Shown here piece after piece: positions 24,601-35,880 of a stretch of 64,000 bases of DNA. The DNA is taken from NCBI GenBank assembly GCA_947034885.2, contig OX344750.2, forward strand, positions 15,556,053-15,620,052, written 5' to 3'. Each line of letters begins with the position of its first letter. Within the stretch, counting starts at the first letter, position 1. The position numbers were made by a program, and so were the translations under genes. The stretch comes from Thuidium tamariscinum (Eukaryota > Streptophyta > Bryopsida > Hypnales > Thuidiaceae). The notes below the pieces were generated by a model. The model worked only from the letters and a program-made list of their open reading frames with translations. It was not told where the DNA came from and did not search any database.

Positions 24601-26690
24601 TGGTGCTTAGAAGCAAAAGTTTTAAATATAAAATTCCAAAACAAAACTCAGCAGCCAACATAAATTCTTTTGCAAAAAGATAAAATTAAATTTATAATTA
24701 TTTTTCCTAAATGTATATATATTTTTCTACATTTGAAACTTTGATTCATTCAGTTATAGATGATAATGGCTTTTTTAGTAGGTTTAGCATCTTTTGAAAA
24801 AAATAACTTAGATTGCTCAAATCTTTCAATCTATAGGGTCAAAATTCATGAAATTTTTATTACATGATTTCAAACAAGTCAATTACTAGATCCTATGGTT
24901 AGATTCTAAGAAATATGGATTTTTTTATTTTTTTATGAATGAACATAGCAGAAACGATAGTTTTCAGTGGTTTTGACAAAAAAGTGACCTCAATCTTTAA
25001 GTAAAAAATGTCCAAATAACTTATTGCATACTAAGGTGTGTTGAAATCCTTCTTCATTTTCCAAATAGATTTAGTACAATGATATGTGTTTTGAAATAAT
25101 AATTACTTCATTTCTATTTCTATAATGGATGCTTTACAGTAGTATTCCTAGTGTCTAAGTGATAAATTAAACATTTTAAAAGAACTTTGTAATTAAATTT
25201 GAACTTGATTCTTAAAACCTCAAGAAAATTCTCTTTAACAAAGTTCGTTTGATATAACATTCTTAACAAAAGTAGAGCTTTTCATTTGATTTAAAACTAC
25301 TAATGTTAATTTATAAAAGTACATTGAGTTATTTTAATTTCTATTTGTTTTGAATTGTTGGGTAGGCAATATTTACTTTGAAAAACTAATTAATCGATTG
25401 ATATTTATAGAATAATTTATAATCATCATTCTTTTCATATCAAACTTTATTTTGCACAATTTTGATGAATATTGTAAAATTTATAACTTTTTTGGTTTGA
25501 GAACAAACTTGAGTAGTGTTGGATGCTAAAAAAAATTTATATAAAAAAATTCAATTTTCTTGGTGTATACATAAGTAAGCCAAAATTTAAATAATTTTTT
25601 TAATGATGAAATGAAAATTATGAAAAGATTGATTTTGTCAACAATTGTAGATTGAATCTATTCAAAAAAATGATTTATGAAATTTATTTTAAAAGCATTT
25701 GGTTTTATGACTTTAGAAATTAAAAAAATTTAGATTCTCTTCATTGGAATTGGCATTTCTCAATTATTTTTAAAAATTATTTTCTTTATATGAAATGAAT
25801 ACAAAATGAATTAGTGTCTAAGATCATTTGTATTGAGAAAGGTACATAATACATGGAAAATAATATTTTCAGTGAAATGAAAAAAAAAAAAAAAAAAAAA
25901 AAATTTATAGTAGGTGGTTTTCCATTCAAAGTCATTGTTATTCCTTTGTGACTTGGTTTTGGATCATTTATTGGAACCTCAAGTGTTGATGATGAAGATG
26001 CATTGTTTAGATGTTTCTTATTAACACCTTCATTCAAACTTTGTTTATCATCAAGCTTGTTTTCAACATGTAACATTTTAGGCAATATTGTTTGTATTGG
26101 TGGAGATACTTTCTCTAGTGTTCTATAATCTATTTCATCATTTTGTGGCAATGTTTTTTTGAAGATTTTGTTTGCTTCATCATTTTGTGTAAACACATTC
26201 TCCAATATCCTTGTCTCTTCTTTTTTCAATATTTTTGAATCCAGGATGAAGTATTTTTTACATGAATTACAGTTTTATTCCTATCTTGGGTGATCAACTT
26301 GTTTTCATCATGTGAAGAATTTGTAATTGTTTCCTTATTGGGCATTTCTAAACTTATTTTTTTTGTTTCTTTTTGCTTTGAACATTTCATCTTTATATTT
26401 GGTAGTCAACAATGAACTTGAAGTATTATTTTGATGAACTCCAACTTGTAAATGAGGTAATAACATGCTCTTTGTACCCAAGTTTTGTAGAATCTAATTT
26501 TCTTCAATTTCGTTACCACTTATTCAAGCTGCAATATTACTTTGAACATCATCATCTATGTCTTTGAAGCCTATCAAAGACTGAAATGACCTTGTATTTG
26601 AAGGTTTTTCATCAAATTCTAGCAAATCACTTTCTTCTTGATTTTTTCCAGTTCTATTTTCTAATGTTGGTACAACTGCATAAGAAGTCA
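21601..26690. other. AT-rich gene desert
   Basis: Strongly AT-rich DNA with poly-A/T runs, including an uninterrupted run of more than 20 A at about 25880-25903. One copy of repeat family A lies at 22.6 kb. A minus-strand open frame at 25786-26229 (polar, Asn/Lys/Glu-rich) may be a degenerate 3' part of the PH-domain gene upstream of it; nothing else looks coding. Confidence 0.5.
22610..22850. repeat. Interspersed repeat family A, copy 3
   Basis: The same ordered blocks as at 14.44 and 15.27 kb: CCACCTATGTG, TTAGTGGTCTAGGAAGC, AGCACTTTG, TCATAGAAATTACATA, TAATACTACAAAAATAT, CTCCAACCATGTTGAATTGC. More diverged, same orientation, no coding potential. Confidence 0.55.
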
Positions 26691-29200
26691 ATGAATGCCT
26701 ACCTTGTTGAGATATATATCCTAGATTCTCTTTAGGAAGAGCCTTTTGTAAAAGACCACGTTCATTTTCATAAATAACATTGATTTGTTCACAAATTTTC
26801 CAAATTTCACCTTCATTGGGTAATCTACCTTTTGAGGGAAGAAAATCCTAGATTTCAAAATAAAATCCTTAGAAAATAACTTTGTTACTAAAAAAAATTT
26901 AATTTCTTAATAAAATTTCTTAGTAAAATTATTGATAGCTAAATTATATACACAAATGTAGTCTTTATTAGCATAAAAATACATGGAATGTACGAATTGA
27001 ATATACAATATTGAAAGACCATAAAGCATCATGTACAACAAAGTCACTTCAAATTTTTTATAAATAATTAATGTAAAATTTAGTCAATATTTATGAATTA
27101 ATGAATCCATCATTGAAGACAATACCTTCTTTTCAAGTAGTTTTTTTAATTTTTTCAAAGTAACCTTGAGAATTTTTGTACTAGATCCCATAACATTTAC
27201 TTCTGGTCCATATTCTTGATTTCCTTCAAGTACTTTTATCTAATTGGCACAATTGAAAGTAATATGTAGATCATTCACGCAAATATTTTCATTAAAAAAA
27301 ACTAATCATTGAACTTAATATTCTCATTGAGTAAAGATTTGAATTTTTTTCTCAATATATTGATAAATGTAGACTCTTGTTACAATCAAATTTTAAAAAT
27401 ATACTTTATATTTTATTTTATTACATCCAATATTATAATAAATGGTATATTATATTTGAAAAAAAATTCTTTGTAAAATATTTTATATAAACATATATAA
27501 ACAAGAATTATTTAAACAATTTTGATTTCATGTAAGACCAAAACATCTCACAAAATATCATTAAACTATAAAAATTTCTTACTTCTTTTGCAATATCACG
27601 TAAAGAACTTCTTAGGAGTATTAGATGCTTCAAACTTTTATTGACCATACTTACATCTACATTCAAAATGGGAAGAAAAGCATCATTTAAACAATTCAAA
27701 TAACATATTTTATAGATTTCATAAATATGATCCTATGTATAAATGAATTTTCTATCTTCAATGGATGACTTTTTACCTTTTTGAATTGATGTTTTATGTT
27801 TTTCTTTAACTTCTTCTTCTAACCTGTAAAACCACTACATTTTTTGTAATCATACATTTGCAATGATTATTACATAGATCCATACCATGAAGTAACAATA
27901 GAAACTCTTCACGGCTTATAAAATTCACTTTTTAAGATAGATAAATAATGCATACAATATTGTTGCTTGTTGAAGCTTTGCAATATAACTATGTGTTGCA
28001 TAGAGTTGTTTTTGTGCAGCTATTTTACTCTGCATGATACATTCAATATCTTGAATGTTAAGATATAATTTTTTAATGTATATAATACTACAAAGTTACT
28101 AATTATTTACACTTCAAAAGTACAAAGACATCATAATCAAATCAAAAGTTTCCTGTTTAGCCAAAGTCATTGAGTGGTACAATTCCATTAATTCATTTGC
28201 AAGAGCTTGTAATATAAGTGGATTTTCTTCTCTATATGAAAAATTTGAATCCACTTCCTGTAACACTAAGAAACAAATGCTTAGATATTTTCACAAAATA
28301 GAGTAATGTGTATTTTAAAAAATAATTGTGATTTGTAACTGATTTGTAAAATTTATTTATACATATAAATGCAAAGGTTTTGTATATGGAATCCTATATT
28401 ATATTCTAATATACTCTTAGAAATAAACTTTGAAATTGTTTTAATTTTTAAATAATCAAATTTTCAATAAAAGACCATGTCATATGGTGAAAGTGCTTGT
28501 AGGGGAAATATTTTGCATAGAAGAGTTGGAAATCACTAATATTATCAAACAATATTGTGGCCTTTAATTTATAAAATTATTACCAGCTGCCAACACCTTT
28601 ATTATTTGTAGCCTTAAATGTATTCAAACTTCATATATAGAACCCTTGTTTATTATCAAATTTGTAATATATTTTAAAATTAAAATCTATTAGTAATGTA
28701 GATACTTAATCAATCAATTTTAGGACTTCACTTGCACAAAAATGGCAACTCCTTATCAATTTTGAAGCCTTGCAAGGATAAATTGGTAGTCATGAAATCC
28801 TTTACAGACTTCAATGGCATTGATTTGAAGGAATCTTGCTAATGTTATTGCAAACTCAAGTGGTTGCAAAATGATTTTTTGATTGCAAGTACACATTTAA
28901 CACTAAAAAAAGTGTTATTTTAAGTCTTGGATGACAATATTTTTATTTTTATCTTCAAAATTTCTAAATGCCCTTTTATCCATTTCAAAAGTTAATTGCT
29001 TTAACATTTGCATTGAAAGTGTTCATATTCTTATAAAACAATCAACTATAAATGAAAAAAACAAATGAAGATGGATAAACATGGTTTTAAGAAGAAAATG
29101 AGTATAGTAGAAATGTAATAGTTATAAAAAGAGATCCATAGTTGACCTTTTGAGCATCATCTTCTTCTAAATTGGTCCAACGAACCATCAAATCTTCTAC
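26690..29200 (-). other. Exon-like segments of an unidentified, possibly decayed gene
   Basis: Several minus-strand stretches read like protein and are flanked by splice-like sites. 29200-29147 (VEDLMVRWTNLEEDDAQK) joins in phase to the PH-domain exons upstream. 28257 to about 28115 gives EVDSNFSYREENPLILQALA and a helical continuation. About 28045-27945 contains SKIAAQKQLYATHSYIAKLQ, likely coiled coil. About 27825-27775 gives LEEEVKEKHKTSIQK. About 27730-27580 contains CLNDAFLPILNVDVSMVNK. About 27240-27120 is Lys/Leu-rich. About 26850-26525 is polar and ends in a stop after DDDVQSNIAA. I could not join all of these in one frame, and in-frame stops separate some, so this is either a fast-evolving gene whose exact exons I missed or a pseudogene. 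The family is unknown. Confidence 0.35.
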
Positions 29201-30059
29201 CTATAATCATTATTCAATTCAATTGAAAACTCAATGTATTAGGTAGAAAGAAAAAATTTGTTGAAAGATTAGTATAAATTTTTTGTATATACTTTATCAA
29301 ATTTAAAAATAAATAAAATTCTTAATTTTGTTTCATTTAGTTGATTTCAAGACCAAATTCTTCTTGCAAATACAATTTTCATTTAGAAATTGAATTTAAA
29401 TAATGTTATAAACAACCATAGATATTATTATTCTATAGTGATAGTTATGATTGTTTTTATAAAAATAATATCTATAGACTATAAGCAACAATTAAAAAAA
29501 ATTTGAATTGCTATAATTTATGAGTTGAATTTTGTATTGGATTCATTTTGAATTTTTGAAGTAGTTTTAAGTCTTTATAATAATAATGAACAACAAATTT
29601 TGGATCATCTTTAATTAAGTTTTTTTAACTAGGATATATGGTGTACCACTGTACCATACGCAAAGATCAAATTTAGTAGGACTTAAGACATTTTTTAGAA
29701 AAAAAATAGCACATGTCATCTTATAGCTAGATGGTCAAATATGACCTGAACTCATGAGAGTTTGATGTGGAAACTCAATTCCTACGCCCTAGGTGCCAAA
29801 TTAGACCTTCACATATGGTATCTAAAAAGATTTTTTAGTTGCAAGTCATTTTCTATTGAGTGCTTTCCAATTTTGTATAGGCAAGTTTCCCAACTAAACT
29901 ACTAAAGTAAATCAACAACTTGCACACTTATCATTTTAGAAACTTCATACCTACATGCAAACTAAAAATCTTCATACATTAATCAAAATAGAATCATTGA
30001 AAGTTTCTCAAATATTTATAAATCTAGAGAATCAATTTTGAAATTTTATTTATTAAAAA

Positions 30060-30305
30060 AGTGATTTTTAAAGAAGTTTTTTGAATTGCCCAGATTGTTG
30101 TTGGGTAATGAAAATCATATATCATAAAATATTTTTTTGAACCATATAGTCAATATTTATGAAATTTTTTAGGCTTAAAGCTACTCCTTGGGTACATATT
30201 GTGTGAAATCTTCAACAACAACAACAAAAAAGCCATTTGTAATGAGCTACCTAAAATTGATATATTGCCAAAAAAGCACTTTGGGCATTTAGGGGTTAAG
30301 GTTTA
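30060..30305 (+). repeat. Interspersed repeat family B, copy 1
   Basis: Carries the ordered motifs of family B: GAAGTTTTTTGAATTGCCCA, TATATCATAA, TAAAGCTACTCCTTGGGTACAT, TTGTAATGAGCTACCTAAAA, TTGCCAAAAAA and the end GCATTTAGGGGTTAA. Related copies are at 40.0 and 40.2 kb (same strand) and at 52.45-52.65 kb (opposite strand). Confidence 0.6.
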
Positions 30306-30477
30306 TAATTTTCGTATTTACATTGTATTTGCTTGAAGTAATAGAAACACAATCCATTACATTTGAAAAGAAATTTATAAATTTTTTTTTAAAAACAATC
30401 TTTAATTTGAATGTATACATACTATCTATGCATTTTAAAACTTATGAGAAAAATGAATATTGAAAATTTTATTTAAC

Positions 30478-31254
30478 CTCTTTTTGAGAAAATTCTAACT
30501 TCAATCTTATAATATGAGTTGAAATTGCAGCTACATTTATAGCATCTACAATGTTATAATAAATATTTGTTCAATGAACTAATAAACTTAATTCCAATTT
30601 TTTAATAAACAAAACTATTTATTCTTTACTGGCTAAAATTTATTCATCAAATTTACATAATAAAAAATATCTATGAAAAGAAAGTTGGAATAAAACTAAC
30701 CCACCCAACCAAGACAATCTTCTATAGATTTTGTAGCAAACAAATAATTATTGTGGATATGCACTTTCTTTTCATTGACGGGGTTTTTCATTATAACAAT
30801 GAAGCAATGTTTATTTGTTTCTTTATCATTATGACGAGCAATTTCAGCCATACTTCCTTCTAAAGGCAAAACCCCAGTTGGCTCTAGACGATTCTATATT
30901 AAAATAATAAATAATAAAATTTTATATTAATATTTGTATTAATATAGCAATTTATAACAAATGTCTTAATATCAAAGGTTATAGAGCTTGTAATGATATA
31001 CATGAAAAGTTTGTGATTAAAAGAAAATATATCCACTTTCAACATTTGAAATTTTGTTAATATCAATAGTAATAATATAAAGTCTATGAGATTTGAAATT
31101 GAGAGATAGATGTAATTTATTATACCAACTTTTGTATATAATATAATTTGTTTCCTTTTATCATACAATGAAGTTTTTTCCATTGTTTCTCTTCTAATTT
31201 AGAACGGCGAAGAAGTAACCATCCTATTTTTTCAGGTTTAAACCATAACAAAAC
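30478..31254 (-). CDS. PH-domain protein, three consecutive exons (partial gene)
   Basis: Three minus-strand exons join in phase: 31254-31126 (43 codons), 30893-30701 (193 nt) and 30530-30478 (53 nt). All have AG acceptors and GT donors, and the frame continues into a 54-nt exon at 29200-29147. The translation has the layout of a pleckstrin-homology domain: KIGWLLLRRSKLEEKQWKK (strands 1-2), GNKLYYIQ (strand 3), then PTGVLPLEGSMAEIA, KHCFIVIMKN and a final helix whose invariant Trp is in IEDCLGWVAAISTHI. PH domains usually bind phosphoinositides or proteins at membranes. A preceding exon may lie at 32985-32881. Codon use is very AT-rich, like the surrounding DNA. The rest of the gene and its identity are unresolved; a recent pseudogene cannot be excluded. 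Confidence 0.5.
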
Positions 31255-34200
31255 CTACACATCCATCCCATCAAAATTCCAATAGATCAAAATATACATT
31301 TTATTGAATAATACATCCACAATAAATAGAAGTATGTACTTGAAAATAATATTTTAAATAAAAAAATAATTAATTATAAACAACAAAATTATATAAAAAA
31401 CTTAAAAAATTTCTACCCATTTAAAATGCTTGATTGTTCTAAAATGCCTTTTTAGAATGTTGTTATTTTTTTACCTTATAAACTACTACTACTTAAAGTT
31501 TATCTTAAGTAATAAAATCAATCATTCATAATAAAAAATGATTGAACATGTCAAATTAAAATTTTAATAAATTCAATGGAAAGTATTAGGCCCTCATATT
31601 CTATATAACTAGAAAGAATGGAGTATTGCTTCAAAATGAAACATACATGAAAATTGTAAAATTTAGACAAGTAATACATACAAGTAGTGTTTATTTGTTC
31701 AATAAATTCAATTTGAAATCAAATCAAATATTTAACTTAGCCATGTTCCATAAGCCTCGTGCATTTGAAGTATTAAGAAAATCTAATTATAGCCACAATC
31801 ATTGCTTTCCTATTTTATATGATGTTTATACGATAGAAATCATTCTATTTATAAAAAAATTTATAGACACTTGCAACTCTTGATTGCTTTTCAAATTTCA
31901 ATCATATAAACATATGTTCATTAACATACAAAAATTATCATTGACTCTACTCCAAGTATAAAACAATAATATACTATCATTTCAATAACTTTCTTTGAAA
32001 GTTATATTAATTTTTGTACTAAAAAATCCATCAAGCAATTTAAATTTGATAGGATCTTGCTTTATGTACCTTATTTTCCATAACTCAAAATGGTTTCATT
32101 TAGCATTTGCTAAATATAAATTTGGCAACATCTTTCATTCATCTGCATTAAACCAATTATTACAATACAAACCTTAAGTATAGTTTTAAATTTGAGTGAT
32201 ATTTTTAAATAGAAAATTCAATTATAAGAAATTTTAAAACATTCTTATACAAAATAATATCATCTTACATTCTTACCTTGTTATTTGTCATAACTTTTGA
32301 AATTTCAAACCAAAAGCAATAAAATTTGCCAATCATGTTTTTTCAAGAAATGATCCATCGATATCTTTGTATGATTTATGATATCATAATATAATAAAAT
32401 TTTATTTTATTTGAGTGACAAAATTTAGGTCAAAACTATTTCAAGTGATATTTGCAATCTCATATATCTATATTTATTTTTGTATTGACAAATATAGGGT
32501 GCACTATGTGTGAATAGACATGACCAAAACCGTGAAATAGAGTTCAAAAAATGAAGCTATGACATAATCTAAGTTCAAAGCCATAGAATGGAAGCCACAA
32601 TAAATAAAAAGTAGCAAGCAAAGTCATAACAATTGCATCCATTACACTTTATGGCCTATCATATACTACTTGAATTTTTATGTAATGTATTGCTTGTTTG
32701 TTCATCTACAATGTTATTAAGTATGCAATAAGAGAATAAGTGATTACGTTTTTGATGTGTAATTCTACTCAAACTACTAATATTATTATAAAATTATTAT
32801 TTATAATAATATAAATGACATAGTATCAATAATGTATATATAATACTGCAATAAATAATATTGTAAAATTAAAAGATCACCACCAATCTTTTCCAATGCT
32901 TTGTTGCTTTTTGCATCAATGAAGATGACCAAATAAAGATTTGAGGGCTTTGTCATAGGATCCAAAGACTTTGGCAACATAAATTCTATATAAATACCAC
33001 AATCCTAGTAAAATAATCAGCAAGAATGATTTTAGAAAATGGCATGATTCTATTGTTGTGCCCTTATCATCAAGACAATATAGATTGGCATCTTAAGTAG
33101 AATGCAAGATGCAATATCTATGACATACGCTCTTACAAAGAACCTTCATGTGATCTATTTGGATGTTCCATGACATTAGCATTCTTGCATGTTGATAGGC
33201 CTTGTAGAAGCAAACAATAGATCTTTAAGTCTAGTCTCCGCATTAGAAAGCAACAACCTCATGCATAGCATCATGGAATCAAAAATGGTAAAAAGATTCA
33301 TATACTCTTAACAAAGTTGAAGTTGGTGAAAATTGTATAGGATCCATCGAATTTTGGTTGCCAAAGTTGAGAAGGTACTACTACATTTGCATATTTTCAT
33401 TTAAATCAACAAGTTTCCAATATCCACCAAAGCAAAGCAAGAGTTGATATATTTGATGTCATATTTGCTATATTTTGTTTGTTAGTTGATATCTTATCTA
33501 GCTTACTCATGTAATTCAATAGTTTAGAGTAGTTTCCTTGGGACTCTTGTTATACTAAGTCAAGGATTTGGATTGTATTCAATTGACATTTTTTTTTTCT
33601 TTATCATACTGATTGTATTTTGGTAGTTTAGAGAACTCTATCAATGATTGTGGACCTTGTAGGTGTAGTGCAATAGTTCATTGTCATTGTGTGGTGATTG
33701 AATTATTGTTGAGTTGCTTAGAATGTAGTTTGAAAAGTGTCCCTCTAGTTTCTATCATTTGTGATTCTGTGCATGGTTTTGGAATTTGTTCATGCAAATT
33801 TTTTGATTCAATGAAGTTTTTTTGTTAATTACCTTTGTGCCTAGGATTTTTGATATGATAAATAATCAATGTTTCACTACTTGAAACATCATCATCCAAT
33901 CCAAAATCTAAGTTTGCTCTTCAAATTTTACTTGCAAAGTCTTGATTTTGTACTAGAAAAGTTATTTGTTTGGCATAGCAACTTGATGTAGCAATCTATG
34001 GAAAATACTTGTTGCTCTTTGAATTTTTTTAAACTTATGAGCATTATGTTTCTATGAAACTCTATTCATAGTAATGTGTGTAGGATTTTGTAGCTAAAAT
34101 GGATGCTTCATTGCTTGGAGCACCATCATTCAATTTGAAGTTTGATAGTGTTCACTTGGTCACTTTGCTTTCTAATTTGTGCAAATGTTCTTTACTTTGT

Positions 34201-35480
34201 GTAGCAATTCAATATTGAATGTGCTATTTAACTTTGTTTCTCTTGAACTTGAATTTATAGTAAGTTTTGAAGAGATTAGAAATTATACCTACTTTGTTCA
34301 GTTTCAAATTCCTTCCAACTACTAATTATTTTTCATTTTCATTGATTACAACAACTTAAAAATCATAAGTTTCTTAAGCATTAAAATGAAGTTTTTATTT
34401 TGCATGTCCAACATTTTCCAAGACAAGAATACTTTTTCATGTCTAGAATTCTCGGTGATTTCCTTTATTGATCTCTTTTGGCCATGCAATGTTAGTAGGA
34501 GTACCTATGATTTCCAATTTAAGCAATTTCAACATAGTTGCATACGCCTTTTCCAAGAAAGAATATTTCTGTATTATTAGCAATTGAAAATCATGAATTT
34601 TTCTGAAGAAAAAAATAATTTTTGGATAAAGCATCTAATTTTTTAAAGAATTTTCAAAGTAGGACTCCCTAGGCACCTAACACAACACTCCTATAAAATC
34701 TACCTTGATTCTCACACCAAAATTTAAAGAAAATCAAAGCCCACCAACCATAATTAAGCATGGGGATGGTTTTATGGTACCATTGGGATGCTTAATAGGT
34801 GCTCCTACCTTAAATGTGTAATCTTTTTGTATTATGCTTCTCTCAACTGAATGGTTTGGTGCATGTTTTCCCTTAAATGCATCCTTCACCACTAAATCCC
34901 AAATGTAATGAAGTCCAATTGCACTTTCTTATTCTTATTGTTGTAGCCTTCTAAATATATTAGAAGGACCCATTATCAACAAGTGCATCAACAATCAATA
35001 GAATTTTCTATTTTCAACCAAGATTGGAATAGATTTTCATTATTTCCTTGGAATGCATGTTTAAATTTTTCAAGGTTTGGACCAATAAGTTAATGATACA
35101 TAAGTAAACAAGAAAGTAGGAAACAATGGGCAAGAAAATAGATCTTAAATGATCTCAATTGGATTACTCTAGATGTTGGTCATGGGTCAAGTCCAACTTT
35201 AACCTTTCAAAATTCATAGTAATTTCAATTTAAAAGATAAAATTACCAATTTTTTTGCAATCCCCATTATTTCTGTTATTGCACATCTGAAAATATTTGC
35301 TTTACCTTGCACTACCCCAAATCATGTCCAAATGTGCTTATTTGATCAGTTATGGGTCCCTCTACCATATTTTTAAAAATTTCATCATTGCCAATTTTAC
35401 AACAAAATTCTCAAAGTCGTTGCCTAATCTAACTCCCTACAATAACCTATTAATGCCAGTTGCTACATGATTAGAAAAAA
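31255..35480. other. AT-rich gene desert
   Basis: No convincing gene. A minus-strand exon-like stretch at 32985-32881 (FMLPKSLDPMTKPSNLYLVI, continuing open, with AG and GT at its ends) could be an upstream exon of the PH-domain gene. At 33.8-34.2 kb a short phrase is repeated in diverged form (GCTTCATTGCTTGGAGCACC against GTTTCACTACTTGAAACATC), suggesting an old local duplication. Otherwise low-complexity AT-rich sequence. Confidence 0.45.
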
Positions 35481-35880
35481 TAAGATCATATTTGTTCCGA
35501 GTTTTCTGGATCCTTCAGTTTGGGGGGGCTGGGAATAAAGAAAGGCCACAGAGCCGTTGGTCGGATAAACAAAAAAAAATGGTTTGGACTTGGGACTGAG
35601 ACGTCTGACTGAGGGAGTAAATACAGGAATACTTGCTTCTCTGATTCTGAAATATTAAACGAACACTGTATAGAATACATACCCGACGGGTCACAGGAGA
35701 AGAAAGAAAGGGCACTTCTGCAAGAGACGAAGAAGCTATCATCCAAGCTTTGACAAGAAAATAAGCTTGGTCTATACACTTAATCCCAATCCTCATTGCA
35801 ACCTACTTCACTAGATACCTGCTAAAAGATGTCCACCCTAAAACCTCCCAACCTTTCAGATAGTCCCTTGTAGCGAGAGA
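35481..35880 (-). other. 3' flank / 3' UTR of CSN4
   Basis: Sequence less AT-rich than the adjacent desert, immediately downstream of the CSN4 stop on the minus strand. Composition suggests a transcribed 3' UTR. Open frames of 90-100 codons here have no recognisable domain. Confidence 0.4.

Noticed and set aside
25880..25903. Poly-A run as the tail of a retroposed gene copy
   Set aside because: No intronless gene copy lies next to it and no flanking duplication was seen; simple A-runs are common in this AT-rich stretch.
35486..35796. Two overlapping open frames of 93-97 codons on the minus strand
   Set aside because: They follow the CSN4 stop on the same strand and have no domain; more likely 3' UTR.
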